From Atherinomorus stipes (Eukaryota > Chordata > Actinopteri > Atheriniformes > Atherinidae), in contig JALJCO010012689.1 of the NCBI GenBank assembly GCA_023101725.1, positions 41,055 through 105,054 of the forward strand: DNA of 64,000 nt, read 5' to 3'. Under the pieces are notes generated by a model. That model was not told where the DNA came from and did not search any database. It worked only from the letters and a program-made list of their open reading frames with translations. Positions within the stretch are counted from its first letter, which is position 1, and each line of letters opens with the position of its first letter. This document shows positions 1 through 11,516 of this stretch, in pieces. The translations under genes were made by a program, and so were the position numbers.

Positions 1-1244
1 GATCTGACAACATCAGATTTGTGCTGTTCAGACTGTCATAAAAAGATCAGATGTGGGCCACATGTGGGGAAAAAAGTCCACTTTAGCCCCTTTTGGCTGC
101 TGTGGGAACATAGCTGTGTTTTGTCTGATTCTGAGTCCCCCATTAAAAACAAATCAATCTTTAAATCATTTAACTTATTAAAGGGCAATTTTTTAAAACT
201 TAACTTTTGTTGCTCAAGAAATACTGCTTGGTCAATTACACCCTTTTATTCGTGGAAAATTAAACACAGTTTCACAAGTGGTCATTAAGCGATGTTTATT
301 CCTCATTAGATCCATGTTTGAGATTCATTGAGCGTCGATGCTCTTTTTGTGTGTGACTCTCCACGTTAACACAGGTGCACACTCAGGAGGTGACCTGGGC
401 GAGCACCGACCTCCGCTGTCGGCCACCGAGCAGATGGGAAGTAAGACCCCACTAACCCCGTCTCGCATCAGTAGTTACAGTAGCAGCAGCAGGAAAGAAA
501 CAGTTCAGCTTTGCAGAATCACAGCAACCACAAGCAGTTATGATAATCCAGCTGAACTGGCTTTGTCTTCGGGTTTTTGTTGGTTTTTACCACTGTCTAA
601 TATTTGTTTTCTTTTTGTCAGTGTTCTTATAAAGTTTTAAACCACACATTTCTTGAAAAAAACAGTGCTGGGTGAACATTAACAAAGCAATGCCATTATG
701 AAAGGTCCCAAATCCTGCCTTTTATCTAACTGAGCGATAATATGGGCTTAATTAGAAATAAACTGTTATTGTTTAAAGTCTCCTCGGTTAATTTACCTAC
801 AAACTTTGCAAAAAAGGGGACATTTAAGTTGATTACGAAACACAGATAGAAAGGAATTTCAGTAATGTTGGAAATTTCCTGGAAGAGCATTTGAGATAAA
901 TAATCACTTTATTCTCCATCTCAAATTCTGACTTTTCCGACAGCATGTAAGGATTTACTGTGAGAGAATTTGACAGCTAAAACTTAATCTGAGAGAAGGT
1001 TTAATCTGCTTTCAGAGATGTCTTCAGCAACCCAGTGGTTTCTTTTATGGAAAACTTCATGGAGTTTTTGTTCATCATTATTATTATTATATCATTGCTC
1101 TGAACACCTGAGAAATCAGCACAAAGTTTTCTGAGACATGAGTGAATGAACACAGCTTTCAAAGACAGTTACAAAGCTACTGACTTCAAAAGGACACTTT
1201 TATTTCTAAAAGGAAATATAATAAAACATTTACATCATAGGCAG
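1..1244. other. AT-rich intergenic DNA, no recognised gene
   Basis: No long or codon-like frame apart from a possible 66-base exon at 375-440, listed separately. The rest is AT-rich single-copy-looking sequence with short homopolymer runs. Confidence 0.5.
375..440 (+). other. possible internal exon, gene unknown
   Basis: A GC- and CpG-rich block of 66 bases stands out from AT-rich surroundings. It is preceded by a T-rich tract and an AG (373-374) and followed by GTAAGA at 441, a good donor. One frame is open through it and reads as plausible protein (GGDLGEHRPPLSATEQMG). Its length is a multiple of three. I do not recognise the protein and see no partner exons, so chance is a real alternative. 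Confidence 0.22.
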
Positions 1245-1316
1245 AGCTACTCAGGGGTGCCTGCAGAGAATTTTTTTAGGGGTGGCCAGAGAAAATATCA
1301 GGGTGGCCAAGGGTTA

Positions 1317-1560
1317 TTAAAGGATAACTTTTATTTCTTTCAACCTGAACCTTATTTCTAGGAATATATACATGCATTTACTCACCAGTAACATTTCTGT
1401 TTCACCCCTTTGAATGCTACTGTATTTAGATTAGTTGTAGATCCGCATATATCCATATAATGAACGTGAAGGATACAGAATGAATGGGCCTCTATATAAG
1501 GCATTATCTGCTGCAACCTCCTTAATTTCATCAATATACTGCAAAAACTCAAATCTTACC
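1317..1560 (+). repeat. half copy of the long-armed TTAA element
   Basis: Starts TTAAAGGATAACTTTTA and continues with the same arm sequence (AACCTG.ACCTTATTTCTA, CTCTATATAAGGCAT) as the complete element in the mchr2 intron at 10362-12158. Only one arm is present, so this is a truncated relative. Confidence 0.6.
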
Positions 1561-1812
1561 AGGTATAGTTTTCTAAGTCAAAATACCTCATCACACTTAA
1601 AATAAGGCAAAATCTCCTAAAGAGAAACATCTCAGTGAGATATAGGAACTTGTTGAGAAAAATGCATTTTATTTCAAGAAATCTTAAAAAGAAAATTTCA
1701 CCTGTTCCATTGGCATAATTTCTTTTTTTGCTTTTTTTTTTTTTTTTTGCTTTACACATACATACATACAGTATATACTGTATATATATATATATATATA
1801 TTTTTTTTTTCT
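1561..1812. repeat. degraded interspersed repeat with poly-T and TA runs
   Basis: The part up to about 1720 resembles a common teleost interspersed repeat (TCTCCTAAAGAGAAACATCT and following). It ends in a poly-T run near 1730-1748 and an (AT)n tract near 1783-1801. The short minus-strand frame over it is a by-product of the T runs. Confidence 0.35.
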
Positions 1813-3189
1813 TATTTTAAGAGTGGCCAAGATTTTATTTTTTTCTTACAGTAAGCCGGACTTCACTTGCACAAGTCTAGTGTTTATTTTCAGGGGGACA
1901 ACTCTGGATTCTACCTGTTTGAAGTAGCTTCCTAATGTTGGACATTATTCACAAATATCTCCTTATGAATCTTCTTAGATTTATTCCCAAGTTGTACTTG
2001 AAAAGTTTAATGGCAAACTGCCGTCAGATTCATTAACATGTTCGTATAGAAATTGTTTGCATCCTAAGTTGAAAGGATGGAACAGCTGGCTCTACACTTA
2101 TAAATGCTCAAAAAATGACCATAAAAGTCATGACATTAAAACAGCAGACGACGGGTAAGACCAATAAGAAAAAATAACAAGTAGTAGAAAGACAAAAGGA
2201 TGAATGAAAACAAAATAAAGATGTGTACTGAAGCCTGTTTTCCTCATTTTTTTAGTGGTAACTCTGGTTATAAATAACTACATGATGAGCTTCAGATGAT
2301 ATAAAAACAGCTTTATGTACAAATGGGTCATTAATTACTGAACTTGGACAGCAGCCTGCAGTCGGGTCTCATGAGCGCGTCAGGACACACATCCTCGTGG
2401 TGTTATGGCTAAAGGGCAAAATGAAATAAATTAATTATCATGAAATAGTCCACTGTACCTTCTACAGCTGGTAAAGCAAATTTCCACCTGCTGTGGTGTC
2501 ATTTTAAAAGTGGTTCCCCTACGAAGCAAGTGCTGCAGCCAGGACGTAACCTTAATTTCTTATAAAAACGTATTCTGATAAAGTAAACACTGTTTTAATT
2601 ATTAAATACCACATTAAGAAGGAGGATCTGGGAGTCACAGGAGAGAGTGATACGTGCGACTGAAAGGATGGATCTAGAGTGTGTGTGCAGTTCTTATCAT
2701 TAATGGTGGTAGGAACACCAGCAGACTGTCAGCTCTCTTCATAGGTTTACTGGTTAGTGTTTGTCAATTTTGGTGAATCCCACAATTTTTTGTAAATGTT
2801 CATAAGTAGCATTTATGCGCAAATTCGTTCCTGAGAACGGTTGGTGAATGAGGGCCAGTGTGGCTTCATATTTCTAGAAGAAATTTTCAAGTTCAAGTAT
2901 TAGAACATTATGTAAGGCTGTTTACCTGATGTTAGCATGACACTATGTAGCAGTGCTAATCTAGTTATATGCACTAGATTAGTTTAAAGATAATGTGGTG
3001 AAAGCAGGTCAAATTTAGTTTTCAGTGAGGATATTTAGGGACTACACAACACATTTTATCAAGATTTTCACATTGGAGCTGAAAACAAACTTTACAGAAT
3101 GCTCAGAGTGGGCTTCCGCAGTATCTGCTGACTAAGCTAGCGCTACATGTTTCAGTTTAACTTAAACAGGAGGCTAGCAAGGCTGCCAG
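1813..3189. other. intergenic DNA, no gene recognised
   Basis: No supported coding region. Two small structures occur: a perfect 10-bp hairpin at 2956-2982 (CTAATCTAGT, 7-base loop, reverse complement) and, on the minus strand, a good acceptor-like pyrimidine tract plus TAG ahead of a GC-rich patch at about 2335-2411. Confidence 0.4.
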
Positions 3190-4590
3190 TTTTAAACAGA
3201 CTGTATAAAAGAGGGAACCTTTCACACATGTCACCCATTGGTTTCTGAGGAGCTAAAAGTGAAGCCAGTTGGGCATTCCCATTGTCGATATCTTAGCCCC
3301 GTTGCTTGTGTCGTCACTACCAGAAAATACATTAATGGGCAGCCTCGGGGCAAAGATAGACAGCCAACGTACACTGGGCTAAATGCTAACCGAGCTAACT
3401 CAAAACTGACAGGAGCTAACAAAGATTAGCCCTGTAAATGGCAGGCTAAACGTGAGGCATGCTTGGACTTGCAGTTAGCTGGCTAAAAACCACCGTAGTG
3501 TGACTCTGCCACAAGCAGAGGCTTCCTGGGAGCAAACAAGAAGCCAGCTAGTAGCCACCGGCCATGAAGGTAAGCTTGACCAATTCAACCTAAAATGAAT
3601 TTTTGAACCAGGCTGTAAACATTTATTTCTGCTGTGAAATTGCCCTTTTTAACATGGGAGTCTTTGGAGATTTGCTCTGTTCTGCAGAAGAGTGGACTAC
3701 AATTTTTGGGCAACTCTAATGGGCCGTTCACACGAGGATGATTGCGGGTAAAAATGACAAGCTTTCGTTTACGCGGCAACAGCGTTATTCTGGGTTGAAG
3801 ACGCAGAAATCTGAAGACTCATTCCCAAAGTGGAATTCCTTAAGATGCGACGCTGTTGTGTTCTCGTCTGCACGGCCCAAAATGCTCACGCCATTCTCAC
3901 GTCGCATGCACGTTGACGTCACACACAAACAGAAAAAACAAAAGTCGGACTACAAGGCCGTCTCATTTCAGAAACAATTAAACGGCTTCGAAGTGTGCGG
4001 ACTACAAAGGCTACGGAGTGGCCTGCGTAGTCCGCGCACTTGGTAGTGTGTAGGTAGTTTATTTACAGTCTTTGGTGCAGACCCCAAAATGGGACATAGG
4101 CTGCCTTACATAAACCCAGCAGATCTAAGGTAGATTTTATGCATGCGCGCGGACATGGAGTTCTATCACAGCACCACCTAACGGCTTGGCGTGCATATCC
4201 GATAGAACTGCACACACTCTTTCGTCCTCGTATGCACACAGATTTCTTCGTGACGATGCTCGTGTAGACGCGGACAAAAAGATAAAGATGAGACGCCAAT
4301 TTTGCATCTTCTCTTCTGATCGTTGTGAACATAGCCTAAAGTTGCTTCACTTTTCTCACCCGAGGTTGCCGCTTGATTTTAAAGTTAGGCAGAGAAAAGT
4401 GAAGCCAACCCGCAAGTGTAGTCTCTCCCCCTCGCCATCCACTAGGGTCAGGCTCCAAAAGGAATCAATCCCCACAGACTCCCACGTTAAAAAGGCCAAC
4501 TTCACAGCAGAAATAAACATGTTTACAGCCTGGTTCAAAAATTCATTTTAGGTTTAATAGGTCAAGTTTACCTTCAGGACAACCATGAAA
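3190..4590. repeat. teleost MITE pair in inverted orientation
   Basis: The 3563-3715 block (CTTGACCAATTCAACCTAAA, then AACATGGGAGTCT) reappears reverse-complemented at about 4400-4585. The left part (3190-3420) matches the first half of the copy at 41383-41835 (cf. GACAGCCAACGTAC). So two copies of one MITE family face each other, with a second element lying between them at 3721-4336. The copies are diverged and non-coding. Confidence 0.6.
3721..4336. mobile_element. non-autonomous DNA element nested between MITE arms
   Basis: Bounded by imperfect inverted ends: GGGCCGTTCACACGAGG on the left and, read inward from the right, GGCTATGTTCACAACGA. The interior is CpG-rich and has no transposase. 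End style suggests a hAT-like or related cut-and-paste MITE. No clean target duplication was found, so the exact ends are approximate. Confidence 0.5.
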
Positions 4591-4629
4591 AGGATGGATT
4601 GAAAAAAAAAGAATCCTCATCATTAATCT

Positions 4630-4995
4630 TGAAATTATGCAGAATCAGGGGTGTGTCCTTTTGGAGTTGACTGATGTTTTAATCAAAGTCTGGGAGGCGA
4701 TCCCTCAGGAAAATATTCGCCGCCTCATCAGAAGCATGTCCAGGTGTTGTAGGGAGGTCCTACAGGCACGTGGAGGCCACACACACTACATAACCGGATT
4801 AAGACTTGTCTTAGGAATTTTAGTTGATGTTGGATCAGCCTGCAATTTGATTTTCCACTTTTATATTGAGTATGGTTCTGAATCCAGGACATACATTTGT
4901 TCTCAACACACTATTGAAAAAAGATTTTAAACTGCGGTATTTCATTAAGATTAAAGATGTGTTAAGTGGTCCCTTTTATTTTTCGAACAGTGTAT
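4630..4995 (+). pseudogene. Tc1/mariner transposase, C-terminal remnant
   Basis: The frame at 4637-4930 contains VWEAIPQENIRRLIRSM followed closely by REVLQARGGHTHY, the signature C-terminus of Tc1-family DDE transposases. The DDE catalytic part and DNA-binding domains are absent. About 60 bases of transposon 3' end follow, finishing near AACAGTGTA at 4986-4994. A 5'-deleted, dead copy. Confidence 0.8.
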
Positions 4996-5275
4996 AAAAG
5001 TCTAGCTCTGCCACTGCTTAATTAATATTTTGCCATAGTAAACTTGCATGTTACCATAGTGTGTGGATTGTCTCTAATCCAGCATAGAACCTGTGTACTT
5101 GCTGTTAATTATGTTTAAAAAATTATTAAACCATAATTCAACCATGACTGCTGTAGCAGAATTTGCAATTTTCCACATCACTGATGACACATCTAACCCT
5201 GTACTCTTCTGTAACTGGCTGCAAGCGCTTCCCTCATGCAACAAAGTAAAAATGGGGATCAACTGCAAAGGACGT

Positions 5276-5486
5276 CAGGGTCTAATCCTCAAGTTCTGCT
5301 GTCCTGCAGGTTGTAGAAGTTCTCCTGCCCCAACACACCTAATTCAAACAAAATGGATCTCTAACACTAACGGGTTGTTGTTCAGATCTGTGCATGCTGG
5401 TGAATGACCCTTTTATTTGAGTCAAATGTGTGAAAGCACATGTTAAACTTGCAGGGTGGAGGCTCTTCAGGACCAGAACTGGACAG
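5276..5486. repeat. palindromic hAT-type MITE (copy 1 of 4)
   Basis: Two arms pair with each other: CTCAAGTTCTGCTGTCCTGC / CCAACACACC on the left and GGGTGG...TTCAGGACCAGAACTGG on the right. The same 'tcctcaag ... aacacacctgattcaaatgaat ... caggact' palindrome recurs at 16843-17010, 24835-25020 and 58035-58256. Non-coding. Confidence 0.6.
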
Positions 5487-7845
5487 TTCTTTCCAGATAA
5501 ACAGGCAGTCATAAATCAGCTGTTGCACAAGTGATGAATGGTCCAATGAGAGTGACAGAAAGCCTGAAAATAAGCCAATCAGAGCCACAGGTAGAATTTA
5601 CTTTTTTAACGACATGAATATTTTAAAGGGTGAAACTTACTTTGTTTCACCACCTCCACACAAACATGGCTGCCACAAAGAGACGAGCAAACTTTTCCCT
5701 CCAAAAATCAGACAACACACAAACATGCTGCCACTCATTTGCTTTCTTTCTGATGTTAAACAAATATTGTGGTTGTCACTCAGCTCTTTTATCATGATGC
5801 CTACTTCATAGATAATCATAGTTCGCCGCATGGCTGTTCTCGTCTTTCTGAAACCACTTAAACACTTAAAATTGCAAATGTAAATATTTGCATCCAAGTC
5901 TGTTTTTCAAACATATAAAACAAGAATTGTGTTTGTTTGATGGCTAAATAAATGAGTTATTTAATGCCAGTGTGAAAACTGAGTTTGATGCATTTTATTA
6001 ATGTGTCTGTTGCTGTTATTCACAACATAAAGAAAAATGGAGCGGTTGAGCAACAGGGATAAATTTGTTGTCCTCTTATTTCTTAACTGAAAACAAAGAA
6101 CAAATAAACAGTGTTTCTGCTCTGGTGACAATAGCAAAATAAGTTTCTTGATGATCTGTATGGTCCTGCTGGGGAAACAGCTCAAGCTTGACAAACATCA
6201 TATATGACTAACAGTAGTCAGCTTTTGTAGCAGCTCTGTGTGGTCTCATCTAACTGCGACATGCTCTCAGTAAAACTATAACATGTTCGCAGGTTTGCTT
6301 CAGCACTATAACATGCTAATATGGCAAACTACTGTAACAGTGAACTAAAAGTTTTATTCAGAATAAAGTCGCAGGTGTTTTGCAGGTATTCTGTGATGAA
6401 TTGGCTAAAATGTTGATATTTTCATGACAGCAGACATCATTAGAGAAACATTATGGATACTAAATGTGGGGACATTCTTATAGATGCTGTATGTGACTCA
6501 GTAAACCAGAGGAAGCGGATAAGGACATTTGGATTAATCATCTGTAAGTCTGCACCAAGTTTTAGGAGGGGTTTCCAAAAAAATGTGGACAAATAAATGT
6601 AAGAAATAGTTCTTTGTTTTGACTTGAGAAGACTCAACACGTAAGCAAAGCAAATGACTTCCAGTAAAGTGGGACTGCATTTGTTTGCGTGGCAGCTTTA
6701 AGTAAAATCACGCTGGACTTGAAGTTAAGTCTTTGGTATGTTTTTGGCTCGATAAAATCTACACAATCACTTTTGATGAAACCAATTACACTTGCTGCTA
6801 TTCCTGGGGGGAAAAAAATTGTTGGATTAGATTGATTAATTAGAAATGTTATTTATGTCTCAGAGCTATTTAAAGAGTTCACTGACTGGTTTGCTAAGTG
6901 TTGTGGATCACAGAGAATGGCCAAATATATAGAATGATGCTTCACATCAAAGCTTTTGTGAAAATATCAATATCAAGGTGCTTCCGGAACAGCAGCTGCC
7001 GTGGCTAAGATCTGATAGCGATTGAACAAACACTACCTGCAGGTCAGCATGAGGAGAGCATATATTCCCATCGACCTGAGGTGAGATCCCAGCCGAGTCT
7101 CTGCTGAGCAGCTTCAGTAAGATTAGCTCTTGTCCTTTACAGCTGCGCCCTGTGATATCAGAACAAAGCTACAGAGAAAATTACATCTTTGACACGAGGC
7201 TTCATCATTCATGCTGGTTTGATTTCTTCAAGCTGAATATCATTTTAATTTAGAGGCAACAGAGGAGAATCCACTAGAACTGCATGGTTTGAGTCAACAC
7301 AAAGCTTTTTTCTTTGAATATAAATATAAACAAAAAGGTCAGGAGTCTCGCGGTCTTTTCCATTTAGTTCTTCTTCATTCTCTCCATACTCAGATTTTAA
7401 AGGAGAAGAGAGGTAGCTTTACTTTGGCTAAATGATTTCTTCCACTCAGCAAACAAGAAAGCCTTTGTCCTGTGTGAGGTTTTAACACAACAGTGTAGAT
7501 CATCACCCAAGTGGAAAAGAAGTTAACCTTTTAGTGAGGATGGCTTGAATTAGGAGCAGAATCTGTATAGATCACCAAATGTTTGTTTACAGTAATCGAC
7601 ATGGAACAAAGATCTCGATGTCAAGTCAAACAGCCTTCATCTCGTTTGCCTGCTTTGTTACACAACCCAGCGAATGATCTTTGAAGGGAGGGAGTTCGTG
7701 CCCGCTGAAGCTCACTCTGGTTCAGCAGCAGATAAGCACAGCAAGTCGTCCGTTTGCGCAGTGGATCATGTTCCGAAGGGCATTATTGCTCACGTAGTCA
7801 GTCTTCATCAGATTTAGATTTACTTTTAAACATACCGTCGGTGTC
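5487..7845. other. upstream region of mchr2, no other gene
   Basis: AT-rich single-copy-looking DNA with no supported coding frame. GC content rises from about 7680 towards the receptor start, consistent with a promoter-proximal or 5' untranslated region. No convincing TATA box or transcription start could be fixed by eye. Confidence 0.45.
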
Positions 7846-7893
7846 ATGAGAGCCCAGGTCTGGTCCGACTGTGTGGATACGCGCCGTCGTTGA
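7846..7893 (+). promoter_or_regulatory. upstream ORF before mchr2 start
   Basis: An ATG at 7846 opens a 15-codon frame closed by TGA at 7891-7893, about 113 bases before the receptor ATG and out of frame with it. If transcription starts further upstream this would be a leader uORF able to lower translation of the receptor. Whether it lies in the mRNA is inference. Confidence 0.4.
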
Positions 7894-8006
7894 AGAGAGC
7901 GCAACTTTACAGCCCAAGTTTGGAGAGCCAGGCGCCGGCTGGAGAGAGCGCATCGGTGCGCGCCATCACAACCCCGCCGTGGCGACTTTCTGAAGAGCAT
8001 CTGAAG

Positions 8007-8410
8007 ATGAATGACACGGAAATATTTTGCAATGGCAGCTACATGTTCAACTTTACCAATCAGTCGTGTCAGATCGCAACTGTGCCGCCGTACAACCCCA
8101 TCGACATCACCACCTTCATGCACATTTTCCCCTCCATTTACGGAATCCTGTGTTCTGTTGGAGTTATAGCCAATGGGCTGGTTATCTACGCGGTGGCCGC
8201 ATGCAAGAAGAAGATGGTCTCAGACATCTACGTGCTGAATTTGGCCATAGCCGACATGCTGTTCTTGCTGGTGATGCCCTTCAACATTCACCAGCTGGTC
8301 AGAGACAGGCAGTGGGTGTTCGGGAACTTTATGTGTAAGGCGGTGGTGGTGGTGGATGTCAGCAACCAGTTCACCACGGTGGGGATAGTCACGGTGCTGT
8401 GCATTGATCG
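8007..8410 (+). CDS. mchr2: melanin-concentrating hormone receptor 2, exon 1
   Basis: Codes residues 1-134 and two bases of codon 135 of a class A GPCR that acts at the plasma membrane. The ATG at 8007 is chosen because the same frame upstream reaches a stop (7827-7829) without another ATG. The extracellular N-terminus has four N-glycosylation sequons (N2, N9, N15, N18) and no signal peptide. TM1 (about 37-62) has the conserved N56, TM2 has LAIAD with D83, Cys110 is the TM3 disulfide cysteine, and D117 sits at position 3.32, the acidic residue needed by MCH receptors to bind the hormone's arginine. The exon ends at Asp-Arg of DRY with CG|GTAAGT, a consensus donor, phase 2. Together with exon 2 the protein is 347 aa, close to the usual MCHR2 length. 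A somatostatin- or opioid-receptor relative is less likely given the D3.32-containing TM3 and the TM6-TM7 sequence. Confidence 0.85.
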
Positions 8411-8903
8411 GTAAGTCTTAAATTCCTATTTCACATATTTTCTTTTAAAATGTTTGATTTTTTTTTTTTAAAGAAAGTGCCGAAAAGGAGACACCAAACT
8501 TAACAAAGTTAACTTTTATTTCTCTAAAATCAGAGTAACAACCCGATTAATATCTTCATACAAGTTTTTTAAATTTATTATTTATGATAGGGTCCTCTAA
8601 TTTACACCTATAGATATAAGAGACATCCATTTAAAAAAGAGTCCATTAAAGAAAATGTAACATGGCGTGAAATTGTCTGTGCGTCATTCCCGTAGGACGC
8701 AATGTTCTCTACATAAAGGATGTAAGGGTCATGTTTATGGTCTGAACACATGGAGGACAATTAAATGAGTCTTTGCACTGATAAGCATCTCCATTTGAAA
8801 TGAACATCTAGAGCAGGGGTTGTCCTCAAAGCTACAAGGCCACATAATACATGTCTACCACCTCATTAGAACAGTAATTGTGTTGTAGTGAGCAGTGCTA
8901 CTA

Positions 8904-8947
8904 TGATGATGGTGGTGGTGGTGGGGGTGGGGTGGGGGGGGGGGGGG
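8904..8947 (+). repeat. G-rich simple repeat, G-quadruplex candidate
   Basis: A GAT/GGT trinucleotide run passes into GTGGGGGTGGGGT and then an unbroken run of G. Four or more G-tracts lie close together on the mRNA-like strand, so the intron RNA could form a G-quadruplex. Polymorphic length is likely. Confidence 0.75.
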
Positions 8948-10632
8948 TCTTTTCAAGCCTCATTGCATTTACTTAAACTCTTGGTTGATGTTATTTTTTT
9001 TTTATTGAAATGGAAACTGGAGTAAAAGGCATTGATATCAAGGCCATTCTTCGCTTTAATCATTTTTAAAGTAGCAGCAAAAGTGAAGGGAGATCAAACT
9101 ACAGCACTTCTGCTTTTAAAACATTGCTCAGATTCAAAGGAGGTAAATATAGCTTCCTACACAGAACAAAAAGTGGAGGACGATCTCAGTAATTCAGAAG
9201 AAGAGTCTTTCACACATTTCCATTAATGAGTCATTTGTCATCTGAATTACTGTGATTGAATTTTTCCATCCCGGCCGCAATTCAAAACTGCATTTTCTTG
9301 CAGTTGTTTGTTTGAGTTGAAGAACACTGAATTTAGTCTTTAAGTGAATTCCCTCTGTGATGTTATTGAGTTGGACCTTTTAAAATCATGTGTCTCTGCT
9401 TGGTAGCATATCAAGATGTAGCCCTATATGTTTTCCCGAAATGAATTTATGTACTTCCTAACCCCATGTTCAGAGTGTTTTCTCTGTATACTAATGATCC
9501 CGCTAACAAAGACAGTGTTGTACCCAACAAAGGAAATGTTATTCTTTCATCTACCTCATGTCAGGGTAGCTATAATGTCTTTTCATGGAGTTTTGGACAT
9601 AAACATGATTCTGTTTCCAACTCCCAGCAGAGCGGAGAGTGAAAATATCAGAAAAGAAACTTTACATGTTAAATGCATCTTTATGCTTTATATTATTTTA
9701 CATGTCCCAGAAGTAGGCAGGAAGAAAAATCCTGTCTAGATGTAAGAGATGCTTTGGTGCTGCAACAGATGAATCACTTCTGATTCTTTGTATAAACCTC
9801 AAGTGCTGCAGAGAATCTAATGAAAGACTGATAATTAAACATTTAGTGCCGTGTGGGACTCACAAGTGTTCTGACTGTATAAAATATCAATATTTTACTT
9901 GTCTAATCTGAATCAAGTCAGAAGCTGTATTTTTCAGATTCAATTATTAAAGGTACGATAACCCAATTTAACTGTGGGTTTGAGGGCACCAGCTCCTGTT
10001 AGCGATTATTGTCAGCCATCGATAGATAAGGTCATTAAAATTTAGAGGATGTCTTGGAGAAAAATCCCCAGAATGCTGGCATGTTTAAGTCTCAGCGGAC
10101 AGGTCGGCCACAACCGTGGAGTAACAGGAGGAGAAGCTGGAAATGTTCAATTTTCTCCACTGAAATGACATAGAGGGTCAAAGTAATGACAGTGATTATG
10201 TTCTGGCTCTTCACTCTGAAACTAAATGGAAGCTAATTGCAAATGTGGCTTCATGTCTGAAGCTGAGCACGCAACACTTTAAAAGCAAATCCCAGATATC
10301 CCAGTTGGCCTCCTCATCGCCCCTCGCCCTGATTTGATGAAAATCACCTTTTAAACATGTATTAAAGGATAACTTTCTTTTTTTTTTTCAACCTGGACCT
10401 TATTTCTAAGAGTTCACAATTGCATTTACTCACTGGTAAAATTTCTGTATCACTTTGAGTCCTTTGGACAATTTTTCATTCAGTCGCCCTCCTGCGTACA
10501 TCTGTATAATAGGAGAAACGAGCCTCTATATAAGGCATCATCTGCAGCAAAACTCCTTCATTTCACCAATACTTTAAATGGGAAGTTCCGGATTTTTGAC
10601 ATTTTTGACTGGAGACAGTTTCATTTTATTTC

Positions 10633-11080
10633 TAGAGATCCACCGATCCAGGTTTTTCTGATACCGATACCTGGGCCAAGTGTATCGGCTGGTTCCCGAT
10701 ACCGATCTGAAACAAATGAACGAACCGTATACCTTGCCATGTGAGTGAAGGCATCAGGCTTGAAATCAACATTTAGCCTTGTTAAAAAAAAAAGCTTAAT
10801 TAGCACAGATATAAATGTACCTAATAATATTTATTAACAAATAATAAAGTATACATTAGCAGCAAAAGGAAATTAATATCACTTCTCTGCCCTGTGTGAT
10901 GATGTAACCAGCGTTGCAAACATAGAATTGAAGTGACAAGATTGCTGTAAGTGTATGATATTAATAAAAGAAAAGAAAAAGAAATGACTGGATCGGTTTA
11001 ATTCATCCAATATCCGATCCAGCTAATAAGTCAGTATCGGAGCCGATATCCGATCCAGGTATCGGATCAGTGCATCTCTA
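10633..11080. mobile_element. hAT-like MITE with GATCCGATA ends, nested
   Basis: Bounded by TAGAGATCCACCGATCCAGG and, from the right, TAGAGATGCACTGATCCGAT. Flanking 8-mers tttatttc and cttgtttc match at six of eight bases, as expected for an aged hAT target duplication. No coding capacity. It interrupts the larger TTAA element, so it is younger than that element. Confidence 0.7.
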
Positions 11081-11429
11081 CTTGTTTCATCTCATATTCT
11101 TGTTACCGGTGGTCCCCTATTCTAATGCTAGCATAAGTCAATAGGAATCTGTGAGTTGTGGACAAAGTTTGAGCGGCCCTCTTCTAAACAACAACTTTTC
11201 TACACATGAACACCTCTAGCCTTCAAGTCAATATTGCACCACTCGCACGCAATACGTTACCTCGCGTCAACGCGAGCACGCATCAAAATGAACACTAGGA
11301 ACGCGTGGAAGCTATAATACATATGCAGACATATCGCCAGCAGCAAGTATAAACTGGCCCTAAGTAGAATGAACGAGCGAACGAGTACTATTGTCCTGTG
11401 AGTTCAGAGTTTTGTGGATTGCAGTAGGG

Positions 11430-11516
11430 GTGTGCGATACTGCAAGATTTGGTATCGATCCAATACCAAGTAAACAAGGGGCGAGTATAATCGATATCGA
11501 TACCGATGCTTTTTAA
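11430..11516. repeat. hAT-type repeat fragment
   Basis: A short stretch with GGGGTGTGCGATACTGCAAG, GGTATCGATCCAATACCAAG and TCGATATCGATACCGATGC. This is the end of a common teleost non-autonomous hAT family; only one end is present. Confidence 0.45.

Noticed and set aside
3203..3212. TATAAAAGAG as a possible promoter
   Set aside because: It matches the ACTGTAAAAAAATATGG start of the MITE at 41383, so it is repeat sequence that drifted to resemble a TATA box.
7722..8123. 133-codon minus-strand frame over the receptor start
   Set aside because: Overlaps the well-supported exon 1 in antisense and shows no recognisable motif.
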